DNA from: Eubacterium sp.
Lineage (GTDB): Bacteria > Bacillota > Clostridia > Lachnospirales > Lachnospiraceae
DNA length: 33,047 bases
Assembly: GCA_017541035.1 (NCBI GenBank)
Contig: JAFXZW010000003.1
Span: 1-33,047 of the forward strand
Direction: 5' to 3'
How positions within the stretch are numbered: the stretch's first letter is position 1; every line of letters begins with the position of its first letter. Under the pieces are notes generated by a model. The model made no database searches. It saw only the letters and a program-made list of their open reading frames with translations, and had not been told where the DNA came from. Both the position numbers and the translations under genes were made by a program. Positions 23,036-31,292 of the stretch are shown piece after piece.

Positions 23036-24805
23036 ATGAGTTTTATCCGCTCGGGCAGACTGCTCAGCATGAAATATAACGAATACCTGATCCCGACGAT
23101 CCTCAGTACCCTGTCAATCCTGCTGAGTGCTTTTGTGGATGGGATTATCGTATCCTGGCTTATCGGAGAGGATGCTTTTTCGGCTGTGAATCTTTCCGAT
23201 CCGGTTGTGCTGGTCATGCAGGCTCTGTTCTTTGTGTTTGGTATCGGCGGAGCGATCTGCATTTCCATCGCAAGAGGGCAGCGTGATGAGAGGAAAGCAA
23301 ACGCATTGTATACACTTTCCTTCATCGGCAGCCTCACGGTTTCCGTGGTTGTAACCGTGGCGGGAGTCTTACTGATCGATCCGATCACCCACATACTCTG
23401 TAATGAACCGAAGCTGATGGATGCGGTCAGAAGCTATGTTCTGATCAATCTCCTTGGGTCTGTTCTTCTGATATTCGTTCCCTATCTGGTTTACGTCATC
23501 CGTGCGGATGGGATGCCGAAGCTGTCGGCCAATATCCTTCTGATCTCCAATGGCATCAATCTGGTGATGGATATGGTGTATATGGGCGTCTTCAAGATGG
23601 ATATCAAGGGCGCGGCACTTGCTACGCTAACAGGCTATCTGGTGGGACTTCTGATAGAGGTATACGTTCTTTTTGTCCGTAAGAAAGGAAGCTTAAGACT
23701 TGTCCGGCTGGCCAGGCATGAGATCAGGTATCTGGGAGAACTGTGCCTCAGCAGTCTGGCTTCGGTCGTGAATACGGTTTTTCTCTTTGTGAAGGCAATC
23801 CTTCTGAACCGTATCGTGATCAGGACAGGCGGTCAGAACGCCATAGCTGTTTTTTCCGTGTGTAATTTCACGGTCATGATCGTGTCCCTTTTTACAACAG
23901 GCGGCTGCGATACAATGACCCCCATCATGAGTCTTCTTTATGGGGAGAAGGATCATAAGGGCATGGATTTTGTGCTGCGGCGTACGCTGATATTTGAACT
24001 GATTTCCTGCTCGGTACTTGTCGCTTTCTTTGAAGCTTTCCCGAAGCTGCTGCTGGATCTTTTCTCCATCAAAACGCCTGAATGTGTGGAAATGGGCATC
24101 CCGGCCATAAGGATCTTTGTTCTCAGTTTTCTCGTGCTGGGAATCTGTTCCGCCATCATGAATTATCTGCAGGCCACAAAGCATAAGGCACTGTCACTGG
24201 TCGTCCCCTTCTTAAGAGGATTGGTCATCGTCGTCCCGCTGGCTTACGGATTGTCCCTGCTTTGGGGTGTGACGGGAATCTGGTGGTCCTTTATGCTGTC
24301 TGAAGTGCTTACCCTCGCCATTATTCTGATAATCTGTTTTGTACTGTCGCGAATGAGATCGGATATCTATAGCGGAATACTGTTACATGAGAGACAGACG
24401 GATATCCACGCGGTATATGATGTGAGCCTGATCCCCGGAAGCCGGGAGGCGGTAGAGATTTCCCGGAATCTGATCGAATTCTGTCTGAGTAACGGTGTGG
24501 ATGATGACTATGCAAACAGGATAGGTGTTCTTTCCGAGGAGATGGTGGAGAATATCCGTCGATTCAATACAAAACCGGTGCAGGTGGATCTCATCTGCCG
24601 CATAACGGGAGATGAAATCCTTCTGTCACTCCGCGACAACGGAGAGGCCTTTGATGCGGCTATCGTGGATGATGACTGTGATGATCTATCCAGCCTGAAA
24701 ATGATCCATGATGTAGCGGATGAAGTGAGCTTCACAAGAACTCTTGGCATGAATAATGTACTGGTTGTCTGCAGGCATGGAGAGAGTTTCGCCGGAAACC
24801 GATGA
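23036..24805 (+). CDS. MATE-family exporter fused to an RsbW-like ATPase domain
   Basis: The product has 589 residues. Residues of about 10-440 form the twelve-helix MATE fold (LIPTILSTLSILLSAFVDGI, AFSAVNLSDPV, GIGGAICISIARGQ), an antiporter family exporting small organic compounds. Residues of about 465-580 form a GHKL ATPase domain of the anti-sigma kinase type (HATPase_c_2): the N box LSEEMVENIRRF, the G1-like LRDNGEAFD, and a terminal GMNNVLVV strand. MATE exporters normally end near 450 residues, so the extra domain is unusual. It starts 2 bases after the NRPS stop codon and is surely co-transcribed, making it the likely exporter of the NRPS product. The ATPase domain may sense or phosphorylate a STAS-type partner, which is not encoded in the window. 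Confidence 0.85.
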   Translation: MSFIRSGRLLSMKYNEYLIPTILSTLSILLSAFVDGIIVSWLIGEDAFSAVNLSDPVVLVMQALFFVFGIGGAICISIARGQRDERKANALYTLSFIGSLTVSVVVTVAGVLLIDPITHILCNEPKLMDAVRSYVLINLLGSVLLIFVPYLVYVIRADGMPKLSANILLISNGINLVMDMVYMGVFKMDIKGAALATLTGYLVGLLIEVYVLFVRKKGSLRLVRLARHEIRYLGELCLSSLASVVNTVFLFVKAILLNRIVIRTGGQNAIAVFSVCNFTVMIVSLFTTGGCDTMTPIMSLLYGEKDHKGMDFVLRRTLIFELISCSVLVAFFEAFPKLLLDLFSIKTPECVEMGIPAIRIFVLSFLVLGICSAIMNYLQATKHKALSLVVPFLRGLVIVVPLAYGLSLLWGVTGIWWSFMLSEVLTLAIILIICFVLSRMRSDIYSGILLHERQTDIHAVYDVSLIPGSREAVEISRNLIEFCLSNGVDDDYANRIGVLSEEMVENIRRFNTKPVQVDLICRITGDEILLSLRDNGEAFDAAIVDDDCDDLSSLKMIHDVADEVSFTRTLGMNNVLVVCRHGESFAGNR

Positions 24806-24906
24806 TGATTTTTCCTCATAAGACACACATCTGCCGCACAACATATTCCTCAAACAGCGGAGGTATCCATGTCCGTTTGCTGACGGAATCCCGCGTTATA
24901 ACAGAA

Positions 24907-24940
24907 GGTCCCGGTCCGCTTGACGCGGATGACCGGGACC
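24907..24940. terminator. Hairpin between the NRPS operon and the convergent GH16 gene
   Basis: GGTCCCGGTC (24907-24916) and GACCGGGACC (24931-24940) form a perfect 10-bp stem with a further CGC/GCG inside. T-runs are short on both sides (GGTTATCTAC on plus, TTCTGTTA on minus), so it is probably a bidirectional terminator of moderate strength. Confidence 0.65.
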
Positions 24941-24946
24941 GGTTAT

Positions 24947-26458
24947 CTACTTCATTTCTTCGTATCTTACGTTCTTAATGTGTACGGTTGCGGTTCCGCT
25001 CTGGCGGCCGAGATTGAACTCGATACGTGCGTTGTCATCAGAGGCTTCCTTCATCTCGAATTCATAACTGAAGGAATTCCAGTCCTTTGTCAGGTCTACC
25101 CGGGTATCCTCCAGGTACCGGATATAGCTTTGATCCGGTCCGGTGACGGATGTCATGATGTTTCGCGGCTCGTCCGCGCGGGCTTCGAAGGACAGCTTGT
25201 ATTTTTTGCCCTTTACGGCGGGGAGACCGGCTTGCGTCAGCTGAATACTGTAATCCTCGGAACCCTCATTTTCTATGGTGATCTTCATCTCGCCGTCGGT
25301 AATCTCGGCAGCACCAACGCCATTGCTGTAATTCTGATATTTCCAGTCCTGATCATCTGCCAGGTCTTCAGATGCCTTGAAATCACCGTTGTGAACGAAG
25401 TTACCCGTTGTATCTGCCTCACGGAGATGCAGTTCCTTTTCGGGCTTCTTGACATTCTCGTCGTAGCTGTCCTTTTGGTAGACGCGGACATAATCTACAT
25501 ACATGCAGGTCTTTTCGTCAAATACCAGATCCGGATCCGGGTCGCCCGGCCAGTCACCGCCGACTGCCACATTCAGAATGATGTGGAAGGGGTGGTTGAA
25601 TGGGGCGGGATATTCATTTTCTTTTGTGGCAGAAGCGGAGAACCAGTCGCTGGTTTCATAGAAGGCTTCGCCGTCCACATACCAGCGGATCAGGCCGGGC
25701 TCCCATTCTACGGCAAAGACATGATATTCTTTCGAGTAATCGCTGCCGTTGGAAATGGATCCCTGACGCTGCGTGTGCGGATCTCCGAAGTGCAGTGTAC
25801 CGTACTGACGCGTCGGATCATTGGAAACCACTTCCATGATATCGATCTCACCGCTGAGAGGCCAGGAGCCATAGGTAGAGGTTGTGGGCATCATCCAGAA
25901 GGCAGGAAGGAAGCCTTTTCCGGCGGGAACCTTGATCTTTGCTTCAAAACGCCCGTACAGGAAATCGTGTCTACGCATGGTGTTAACGCGACCGGAGTAG
26001 TATTTTACATTTCCGTCATCATCCACTTCCTTTACCGGACGGATGACCAGTTCGCCGTTTTTGACGAAGGCGTACTCCTCGGAATTGATATAGGCCTGTT
26101 TCTCGCGGTTTACCCAGCCTGGCTTATGGACTTCATAGTCCCAGTCGGTATTGGAGAGCTTCGGCTCTTCATAGTCGAAATTATCTTCCCATACCAGATG
26201 GTACTCCGCATCTGTCGGATATTTCACATATTCATCCGGTTCTTCCGGCACATAGGGCTCTTTTTCGGTAGGCTTTTCCGTTACCGGTTCGGATGAAGCC
26301 TCTGTCTTCGCTTCTGTGGCAGGCTCAGTGGTAGTAGTTGTCGCTGAGGTATCCCCTGCCGCAGTGGTGGTTTCATTTTCCTTTCCGCATGCGGAAAGCA
26401 GGGAGAGGGACAAAGCGCCGATCAACAGGACGGCATGTATCTTTTTCTTCATAAGCAT
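24947..26458 (-). CDS. GH16 beta-glucanase lipoprotein with C-terminal CBM4/9-like module
   Basis: The product has 503 residues. A signal peptide with lipobox LLSAC (Cys24) anchors it on the outer face of the membrane. A Thr/Glu/Pro-rich linker follows (about 28-75). The GH16 domain covers about 85-335 with the catalytic GEIDIMEV (Glu204 nucleophile, Asp206, Glu209 acid/base), plus FWMMPTTS, YHVFAVEWEPG and NVAVGGDWPGDPDP. The EIDIME form with the extra Met is that of laminarinase-type members (beta-1,3 or mixed-linked glucan). Residues of about 355-500 look like a CBM4/9 module (VHNGDFKASEDL, YKLSFEARAD, RIEFNLG). It would cut beta-glucans at the cell surface. It has its own promoter and is not part of the NRPS cluster. 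Confidence 0.92.
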   Translation of the reverse strand: MLMKKKIHAVLLIGALSLSLLSACGKENETTTAAGDTSATTTTTEPATEAKTEASSEPVTEKPTEKEPYVPEEPDEYVKYPTDAEYHLVWEDNFDYEEPKLSNTDWDYEVHKPGWVNREKQAYINSEEYAFVKNGELVIRPVKEVDDDGNVKYYSGRVNTMRRHDFLYGRFEAKIKVPAGKGFLPAFWMMPTTSTYGSWPLSGEIDIMEVVSNDPTRQYGTLHFGDPHTQRQGSISNGSDYSKEYHVFAVEWEPGLIRWYVDGEAFYETSDWFSASATKENEYPAPFNHPFHIILNVAVGGDWPGDPDPDLVFDEKTCMYVDYVRVYQKDSYDENVKKPEKELHLREADTTGNFVHNGDFKASEDLADDQDWKYQNYSNGVGAAEITDGEMKITIENEGSEDYSIQLTQAGLPAVKGKKYKLSFEARADEPRNIMTSVTGPDQSYIRYLEDTRVDLTKDWNSFSYEFEMKEASDDNARIEFNLGRQSGTATVHIKNVRYEEMK

Positions 26459-26569
26459 TCTCTCTTTCTTCCTTCAATCTTTCGAACATTTTTAATTATT
26501 CAGCCACCCGGAAAACAAGATATCAATATGGCGCGGAATGGCTGTAAGGTATGTAAAAACCTTATGCTA

Positions 26570-26599
26570 AATATACCACTTCCGGTGAGCGTTCGGCAA
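26570..26599 (-). promoter_or_regulatory. Promoter of the GH16 gene
   Basis: On the minus strand TTGCCG (26599-26594), 18 bp, and TATATT (26575-26570) preceded by TGG give an extended -10 promoter. The leader is about 105 nt. Just downstream, AAGGT and ACCTT (about 26545-26562) form a small hairpin. The rest of the 303-base gap 26459-26761 shows only the GNAT promoter. Confidence 0.5.
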
Positions 26600-26687
26600 T
26601 ATATCTTTCAACTTCTGCTGTGATCTTCTGCGGGGTTCCGGATCCTGCCGGTATTTCCGGCCCTGCGGTTTTTCATACAAAAAAATA

Positions 26688-26716
26688 TTTTCGAATTCGG
26701 GCAAATAAGGTATTAT
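26688..26716 (+). promoter_or_regulatory. Weak candidate promoter for the GNAT gene
   Basis: TTTTCG (26688-26693), 17 bp, TATTAT (26711-26716), about 45 bases before the ATG at 26762, in an AT-rich stretch. Confidence 0.35.
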
Positions 26717-26761
26717 TACTTTTGTGCGGCAGTTTCTTTGACAAACCGGAGGATAGGATAA

Positions 26762-27226
26762 ATGGATGAGAGTTCACGAAAAGAAATGATCATACGGACC
26801 ATGACCCTTCAGGATTATGACAAGGTCTATGCTCTTTGGATGTCCTGTAAAAACATGGGCTTCAATAACCTGGATGATTCCAGGGAGGGGATAGACAAAT
26901 TCCTGAGGAGAAATCCCTCTTCTTCTTTTGTTGCGGAAGAGGGTGACAGAATTGTGGGGATCATTCTTGCCGGTCATGACGGGCGGAGAGGATATGTTTA
27001 TCATACATCAGTTGCCGAGGATAAGCGCGGACAGAAGATTGCTACAAGACTGCTGGAGCATGCCCTCAACGCGTTAAAGGCAGAGGGGATCAATAAGGTG
27101 GCGCTTCTTGTATTCAACCGGAACGAGGCGGGAAATGCTTTCTGGGAAAGCCAGGGCTTCATACGGCGTGAGGATGTGGCGTACCGAAATAAAGAACTGG
27201 CGGAGATCATTCGGATCGACACCTGA
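26762..27226 (+). CDS. GNAT-family N-acetyltransferase
   Basis: The product has 154 residues. The GNAT order is clear: IIRTMTLQDYDKVYALW (strand 1, helix 1), FVAEEGDRIVGIILAG (strands 2-4), YVYHTSVAEDKRGQKIATRL (motif A with the acetyl-CoA loop RGQKIA, about 90-95) and FWESQGFIRRE (motif B). It resembles YpeA-like acetyltransferases of small size; the acceptor is unknown. GGAGGATAGGATAA precedes the ATG. It stands between the GH16 gene and the signalling block, with about 160 bases to the next gene, and does not clearly belong to either. Confidence 0.88.
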   Translation: MDESSRKEMIIRTMTLQDYDKVYALWMSCKNMGFNNLDDSREGIDKFLRRNPSSSFVAEEGDRIVGIILAGHDGRRGYVYHTSVAEDKRGQKIATRLLEHALNALKAEGINKVALLVFNRNEAGNAFWESQGFIRREDVAYRNKELAEIIRIDT

Positions 27227-27290
27227 TAAGGCTGCATATATGCTGTTTACCATCAGCGGAGGGCAAAAGACTTTCCGGCCTCATAATATG

Positions 27291-27321
27291 TTGGCGGGTC
27301 TGGCGGAAAAAGTGTTATAAT
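27291..27321 (+). promoter_or_regulatory. Extended -10 promoter of the kinase/regulator pair
   Basis: TGTTATAAT (27313-27321) is an extended -10 box. TTGGCG at 27291 could be a poorly spaced -35. TGGCGG occurs at 27292 and 27301 (9-bp period). An inverted pair GCGGGT (27294-27299) / ACCCGC (27329-27334) brackets the start region and may be an operator. Confidence 0.5.
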
Positions 27322-27383
27322 GCAGATAACCCGCTTCTGAAAATGCTTACGAAGGATAATGTTCGGGGGCGGCAGGGGGTAAT

Positions 27384-28664
27384 ATGGAAGGCAGTATCAA
27401 TAATACAAACCTGATCATCAGTGCTTCCGGCCTTGCGATCAGTATACTCGGGTTGATCCAGGTATGTGTCGGCTTTCGCTATGACAGAAAGACAAAGAAT
27501 TTTTTTATCCTCTTTTTTTCATGCCTGATCGCTTATATCGGCATGAATCTCGTGGATACGCTTGCATATTTCATTCCGGGAGGAGATACTGTGTCCCGGA
27601 TCGCTCTGTTCCTTGAATCTGCATTTTCATCTGTACTTATGCTCCTCCTTTCGGGCTTTCTGCTCGATTCCTGCGGAATAAAGAGAAAGAAGAATCTTTT
27701 TCTGGCCGCTTCCCTAATTTTATGGATGATGTATATGGCTCTGCTTATCTTTACGCAGTTTACGAAGGTGATCTATTACTATGATTCAGATGGCATTTAC
27801 CACCGCGGTGACTGGTATCCTGTACTCCTGATACCGCCGGTTCTCCTTATGCTGGTAAATCTTGTGGCACTTATCAGATATCATAAGAAAATCTCCGTAA
27901 AGCTGCGGGTCGCTTTTGCCATATATCTTATTCTTCCAATGATATCCATGCTGATCCAGATGTTGTTTTATGGGGTCTATGTTATCGTACTTGGTGCAGC
28001 TCTTGCTGCATTTTTCATGTTGACATATAACCTGATGGATCAGGCAGAGCGGTTTTACAGACAGCAAGCGGAAAATGAAAAACTGAAGGTCGGTATCCTG
28101 ATGGCGGAGATCAGGCCTCATTTCATCTTCAACAGTCTGACGGCAATCCGGGCCTGTCTGGATGAACCGGAAAAGGCGGAAGAGGCCCTGAACCATTTTA
28201 CACGTTTTCTGCGAAGCAGTATTGATGTACTGGAAGAAACGGAGTGCATCTCTATGACGGAGGAGTTGGAGACGGTAGAGAATTACCTGTATCTTGCAAA
28301 GGAACGCTTCGGTGAGAAACTGACCGTGATCAGGGAGACAGAGGAAGAGGATTTCCGGCTGCCGTCCTTCTCTGTACAGACACTTGTGGAAAATGCGGTT
28401 CAGCACGGAATACGTGAAAATAAGGAGGGCAGGGGGACGCTTCGAATCAGGAGTTTCCGTAAGGACAGGGAATATGTGATCGAGGTGGAGGATGACGGAA
28501 CCGGTTTTCGGGGCGTGACCACCGGCATGGAGGATGAAACCTCTCACGTGGGGCTTTCCAACCTCAGGGAACGCCTTGAACTAATGTGTAAGGGAGTGCT
28601 CGAGATCGAGAGTGAGCCCGAAAAAGGAACTCTGGCAAGGATTCGGATTCCGATGGATAATTGA
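27384..28664 (+). CDS. 7TM sensor histidine kinase, LytS/YpdA-like
   Basis: The product has 426 residues. The N-terminal 215 residues hold about seven hydrophobic helices, with a polar loop carrying QFTKVIYYYDSDGIYHRG (about 125-142). The kinase is the His_kinase (PF06580-like) type: RPHFIFNSL with His246, then LVENAVQHGI and DDGTGF, and GLSNLRERLEL at the end. Such kinases pair with a regulator in the next gene, here 26 bases downstream. The 7TM part is clearly related to that of the phosphatase at 29790 (QFTDLFYYFDSVNSYHRG in the same place), suggesting that both read related signals. The signal is unknown. Confidence 0.9.
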   Translation: MEGSINNTNLIISASGLAISILGLIQVCVGFRYDRKTKNFFILFFSCLIAYIGMNLVDTLAYFIPGGDTVSRIALFLESAFSSVLMLLLSGFLLDSCGIKRKKNLFLAASLILWMMYMALLIFTQFTKVIYYYDSDGIYHRGDWYPVLLIPPVLLMLVNLVALIRYHKKISVKLRVAFAIYLILPMISMLIQMLFYGVYVIVLGAALAAFFMLTYNLMDQAERFYRQQAENEKLKVGILMAEIRPHFIFNSLTAIRACLDEPEKAEEALNHFTRFLRSSIDVLEETECISMTEELETVENYLYLAKERFGEKLTVIRETEEEDFRLPSFSVQTLVENAVQHGIRENKEGRGTLRIRSFRKDREYVIEVEDDGTGFRGVTTGMEDETSHVGLSNLRERLELMCKGVLEIESEPEKGTLARIRIPMDN

Positions 28665-28690
28665 TATTTTAGTGAAGGAGCATCGATGAT

Positions 28691-29479
28691 ATGAAAATCC
28701 TGATCGTGGACGATGAACGAACGGCGCTGAGGGACCTGGAACGGGCCTTGCGTAAGGTTGTTCCGGAAGCAGAGATCAGTATGGCTGATGAAGTGGATAT
28801 GGCAGTTGCACTCTGCAGGGAGCAGGCTTTTGACGTGGCTTTTCTGGATATCCTTATGCCGGAAAAGGATGGACTCAACCTGGCAAGGGAGATGAAGCAG
28901 ATCCGGCCGATCATGAATATCGTTATGGTGACGGCTTATCCGCAATATGCGCTGGATGCCATGAAGCTTTATGTGAGTGACTACATCCTGAAGCCGGCGA
29001 TGACAGAGGATCTGAAGAATGCGCTGGCAAACCTCCGTAATCCGGTTCAAGAAAAACAAAAGGGACTTTTCGTACGGTGCTTTGGGAATTTTGAGGTGTT
29101 TTGGAACGGTGAGGTCGTCCGGTTCAGCCGTGCAAAGGTGAAGGAGCTTTTTGCCTACCTGATCGACAGAAAAGGCTCGACGGCAACGAATGCGGAGCTT
29201 AGAGCCATCCTGTGGAAGGATGATGTGTCGGATGACCAGAAGCAGAGAAAGTACTTTGCCCAGATCGTTTATGAGCTGCGGCAGAAGCTGGAGGAACTGG
29301 GATGCGGAGAGATTTTTGCCCAGAGCAGGGACTCTTATGCGCTGATTCCGGAGAAGATACCCTGTGATTATTATTTGGCGCTGAACAGGGAAGCGGATGC
29401 CATGGCACGGTATGAAGGGGAGTACATGAGTCAGTATGAATGGGCTGTAAACCGTTTGGGTTTTTTGGCAAAGAACTGA
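28691..29479 (+). CDS. Response regulator with SARP-type winged-helix output domain
   Basis: The product has 262 residues. The receiver (1-120) has the acidic pair DD at 7-8, Asp53 in FLDILMPEKDG, Thr in VTAYPQ and Lys in YILKP. The output part (about 127-262) begins RCFGNFEVFWNGEVVRFSRA and continues KVKELFAYLIDRKGSTATNAEL, the winged helix of AfsR/SARP-like regulators, and ends with a short helical BTAD-like piece (YYLALNREADAMARYEGEYM). LytS-like kinases usually pair with LytTR regulators, so this pairing is less common. SARP proteins bind direct repeats at an 11-bp period just upstream of the -10 box, and two promoters of that form follow at 29496 and 31293. Confidence 0.88.
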   Translation: MKILIVDDERTALRDLERALRKVVPEAEISMADEVDMAVALCREQAFDVAFLDILMPEKDGLNLAREMKQIRPIMNIVMVTAYPQYALDAMKLYVSDYILKPAMTEDLKNALANLRNPVQEKQKGLFVRCFGNFEVFWNGEVVRFSRAKVKELFAYLIDRKGSTATNAELRAILWKDDVSDDQKQRKYFAQIVYELRQKLEELGCGEIFAQSRDSYALIPEKIPCDYYLALNREADAMARYEGEYMSQYEWAVNRLGFLAKN

Positions 29480-29495
29480 ATGACAGAATATGATT

Positions 29496-29529
29496 TGTGA
29501 TATTGGTGTGATAGTTTGCCTGCTATAAT
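29496..29529 (+). promoter_or_regulatory. Promoter of the PP2C gene with TGTGATA direct repeats
   Basis: TGTGATA at 29496-29502 and 29507-29513 (11-bp period), 10 bases, then TGCTATAAT with TATAAT at 29524-29529. The same repeats, spacing and extended -10 recur at 31293-31326. Confidence 0.7.
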
Positions 29530-29538
29530 TTGATGATA

Positions 29539-29744
29539 GGGTTAAAAGGTCTGTGCGATGCGCTTGCGTAATCGCACGAGACCTTACTTGACCCGTCGAA
29601 CACGAATGGCGTAGTCATTTTGCACAGCAAAATGACGGGAGCCGTGAGTGTTCTCGCAGCACATGGCACACGAAGTGTGCATGCTGCGAATCATCAAGGC
29701 AAAATACCTTTTGCCCCCCGACATCATAATTTTCGGACAGGGTC
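29539..29744 (+). ncRNA. Structured 5' leader with serial hairpins
   Basis: The 310-base gap 29480-29789 holds a promoter and then a long folded region. Hairpin 1 spans 29539-29594, with AGGTCT/AGACCT and TGCGAT/ATCGCA arms and a GGGT/ACCC base. Hairpin 2 is GTCATTTTGC at 29614-29623 with its complement at 29627-29636. Hairpin 3 is CGCAGCA (29655) / TGCTGCG (29682) enclosing GCACAC-GAA-GTGTGC. Hairpin 4 is GGCAAAA (29698) / TTTTGCC (29709). GACCC (29590-29594) can alternatively pair with GGGTC (29740-29744) and close the whole set. It may be a cis-acting RNA or a dispersed structured repeat; I cannot name a family. Confidence 0.6.
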
Positions 29745-29789
29745 GAAAGCGGAAAACAAATTATTAAAATTCAGGAAGGAATAACAGCA

Positions 29790-31256
29790 ATGGATATCAG
29801 CATGACTTGGGGTAATTTTATTAATGTGATCATCATCGCGGTTGGTGTGGGCGTCTGCGGTCTTAGTGTGATGCAGGTGAGCTCGGGAATTCACATCCGG
29901 CCGGAGGTAAAGAAATACTTTCAGCTGTTTTTCAGCCTGATCATTATCTACATTTCCATGCATCTGACCAGACAGATGATGGATGGACAGGCGGGAAACG
30001 GGGTCCATGTGGCGATTATGACAGTGACCTTTATTGAGTTCCTTGCCTCCGGCTTTATGGCATACATGATCTCCATGCTGATTCTCTTTGTCACAAATCC
30101 TGATCGTGGAAAGGATAAGGTCGGTATCTATTATCTTGTGTTATTGGGTGTTCATGTCGTTCTTTTGATCATATCCCAGTTCACAGATCTTTTCTATTAT
30201 TTTGATTCCGTGAATTCCTATCATCGGGGCTCCGGATATATCCTTTCAAATCTGGCTTCCATCCTTCTTTTGGTTTCCAATATCGTACTGATGGTAAGGT
30301 ATCGGGAAAGGGTTCCGAGAAGAATTGCCATCGCATTCTGGATTTATATCGTGGCACCGCTTGTGGCGATCGGACTTCAGGCAATCATGACAAGTATTCA
30401 GTTTATCATTTTAGCGACGGTTGCCGCGGCAATCTATATGTATTCGGCAATCATAAGGGAACAGACGGAACGGTATGAGGACCAGCAGAAGGAGGCTAAC
30501 CGTTTGGACACGGAGCTTTCCATGGCAACGCGGATCCAGGCGGATACTTTGCCGAATATCTTTCCGGCATTTCCGGAAAGGGACGAATTCAATATATATG
30601 CATCCATGAAGCCGGCCAAGGAGGTGGGCGGAGATTTCTACGATTTCTTTCTGATCGATAATGATCATCTGGGAATCGTAATGGCTGACGTGTCCGGAAA
30701 AGGCGTTCCGGCGGCCCTCTTTATGATGATTTCCAAGATTTTGGTTCAAAATTATGCGTCAATGGGACTGGAGCCAAAGCAGGTTCTGGAGAATGTCAAT
30801 CGTCAAATCTGCAAGAATAACCGGGAGGATATGTTTGTGACCGTATGGTTCGGATCACTGGATCTGAATACCGGTAAGTTGATGGCCGGAAATGCAGGGC
30901 ATGAGTACCCGGTACTGAAGAAGCCGGACGGACATTTTGAACTGATCAAGGACAAGCATGGACTGGTGATCGGTGGCATGGATGGGGTGAGATACAGCCA
31001 GTATGAGCTCCAGATGGATCCGGGCGCGAAGCTTTTTATATACACGGATGGTGTTGCCGAAGCGACAAATGCGCAGGAAGAGCTTTTTGGTACGGATCGA
31101 ATGGTGCATGCGCTTCAATTGGCTGAGAATGATTCACCAAAGGAGATACTGGAGATGGTGGATGCTGCTGTGAACAGCTTTGTTGGGGATGCACCGCAGT
31201 TTGACGACCTGACCATGCTTTGTATCGAATTTGTAGGAAGAACTGCGGCAGAGTGA
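29790..31256 (+). CDS. 7TM-linked PP2C (SpoIIE-type) protein phosphatase
   Basis: The product has 488 residues. About seven TM helices (1-225) resemble those of the kinase at 27384. A helical linker (about 225-255, YEDQQKEANRLDTELSMATR) leads to the PP2C domain: AKEVGGDFYDFF, MADVSGKGVPAAL, GNAGHEYPVL, IYTDGVAEATN and the final DDLTMLCIEF, which carry the Asp residues that bind Mn/Mg. RsbU/SpoIIE relatives dephosphorylate STAS-domain anti-anti-sigma factors and so oppose RsbW-like kinases. The ribosome binding site is AGGAAGGAATAACAGC. No STAS or sigma gene is visible, so its partner is elsewhere. Confidence 0.92.
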   Translation: MDISMTWGNFINVIIIAVGVGVCGLSVMQVSSGIHIRPEVKKYFQLFFSLIIIYISMHLTRQMMDGQAGNGVHVAIMTVTFIEFLASGFMAYMISMLILFVTNPDRGKDKVGIYYLVLLGVHVVLLIISQFTDLFYYFDSVNSYHRGSGYILSNLASILLLVSNIVLMVRYRERVPRRIAIAFWIYIVAPLVAIGLQAIMTSIQFIILATVAAAIYMYSAIIREQTERYEDQQKEANRLDTELSMATRIQADTLPNIFPAFPERDEFNIYASMKPAKEVGGDFYDFFLIDNDHLGIVMADVSGKGVPAALFMMISKILVQNYASMGLEPKQVLENVNRQICKNNREDMFVTVWFGSLDLNTGKLMAGNAGHEYPVLKKPDGHFELIKDKHGLVIGGMDGVRYSQYELQMDPGAKLFIYTDGVAEATNAQEELFGTDRMVHALQLAENDSPKEILEMVDAAVNSFVGDAPQFDDLTMLCIEFVGRTAAE

Positions 31257-31292
31257 GTGTTAAATGCATAAAAATGGTTTGGACTTCTTTGT

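Noticed and set aside
24920-26296. A 458-codon open frame on the plus strand
   Set aside because: It lies antisense to the GH16 gene, which has a full signal peptide, catalytic motif and ribosome binding site. The antisense product has no recognisable motif and its start has no ribosome binding site.
24947-26458. GH16 gene as part of the NRPS cluster
   Set aside because: It is convergent, has its own promoter and a terminator-like hairpin separates it; glucan hydrolysis has no clear link to the peptide pathway.
29539-29744. Known c-di-GMP (GEMM) or other named riboswitch
   Set aside because: The conserved GEMM core segments and tetraloop-receptor pattern are not seen, and the arms are too regular for the common riboswitches I know.
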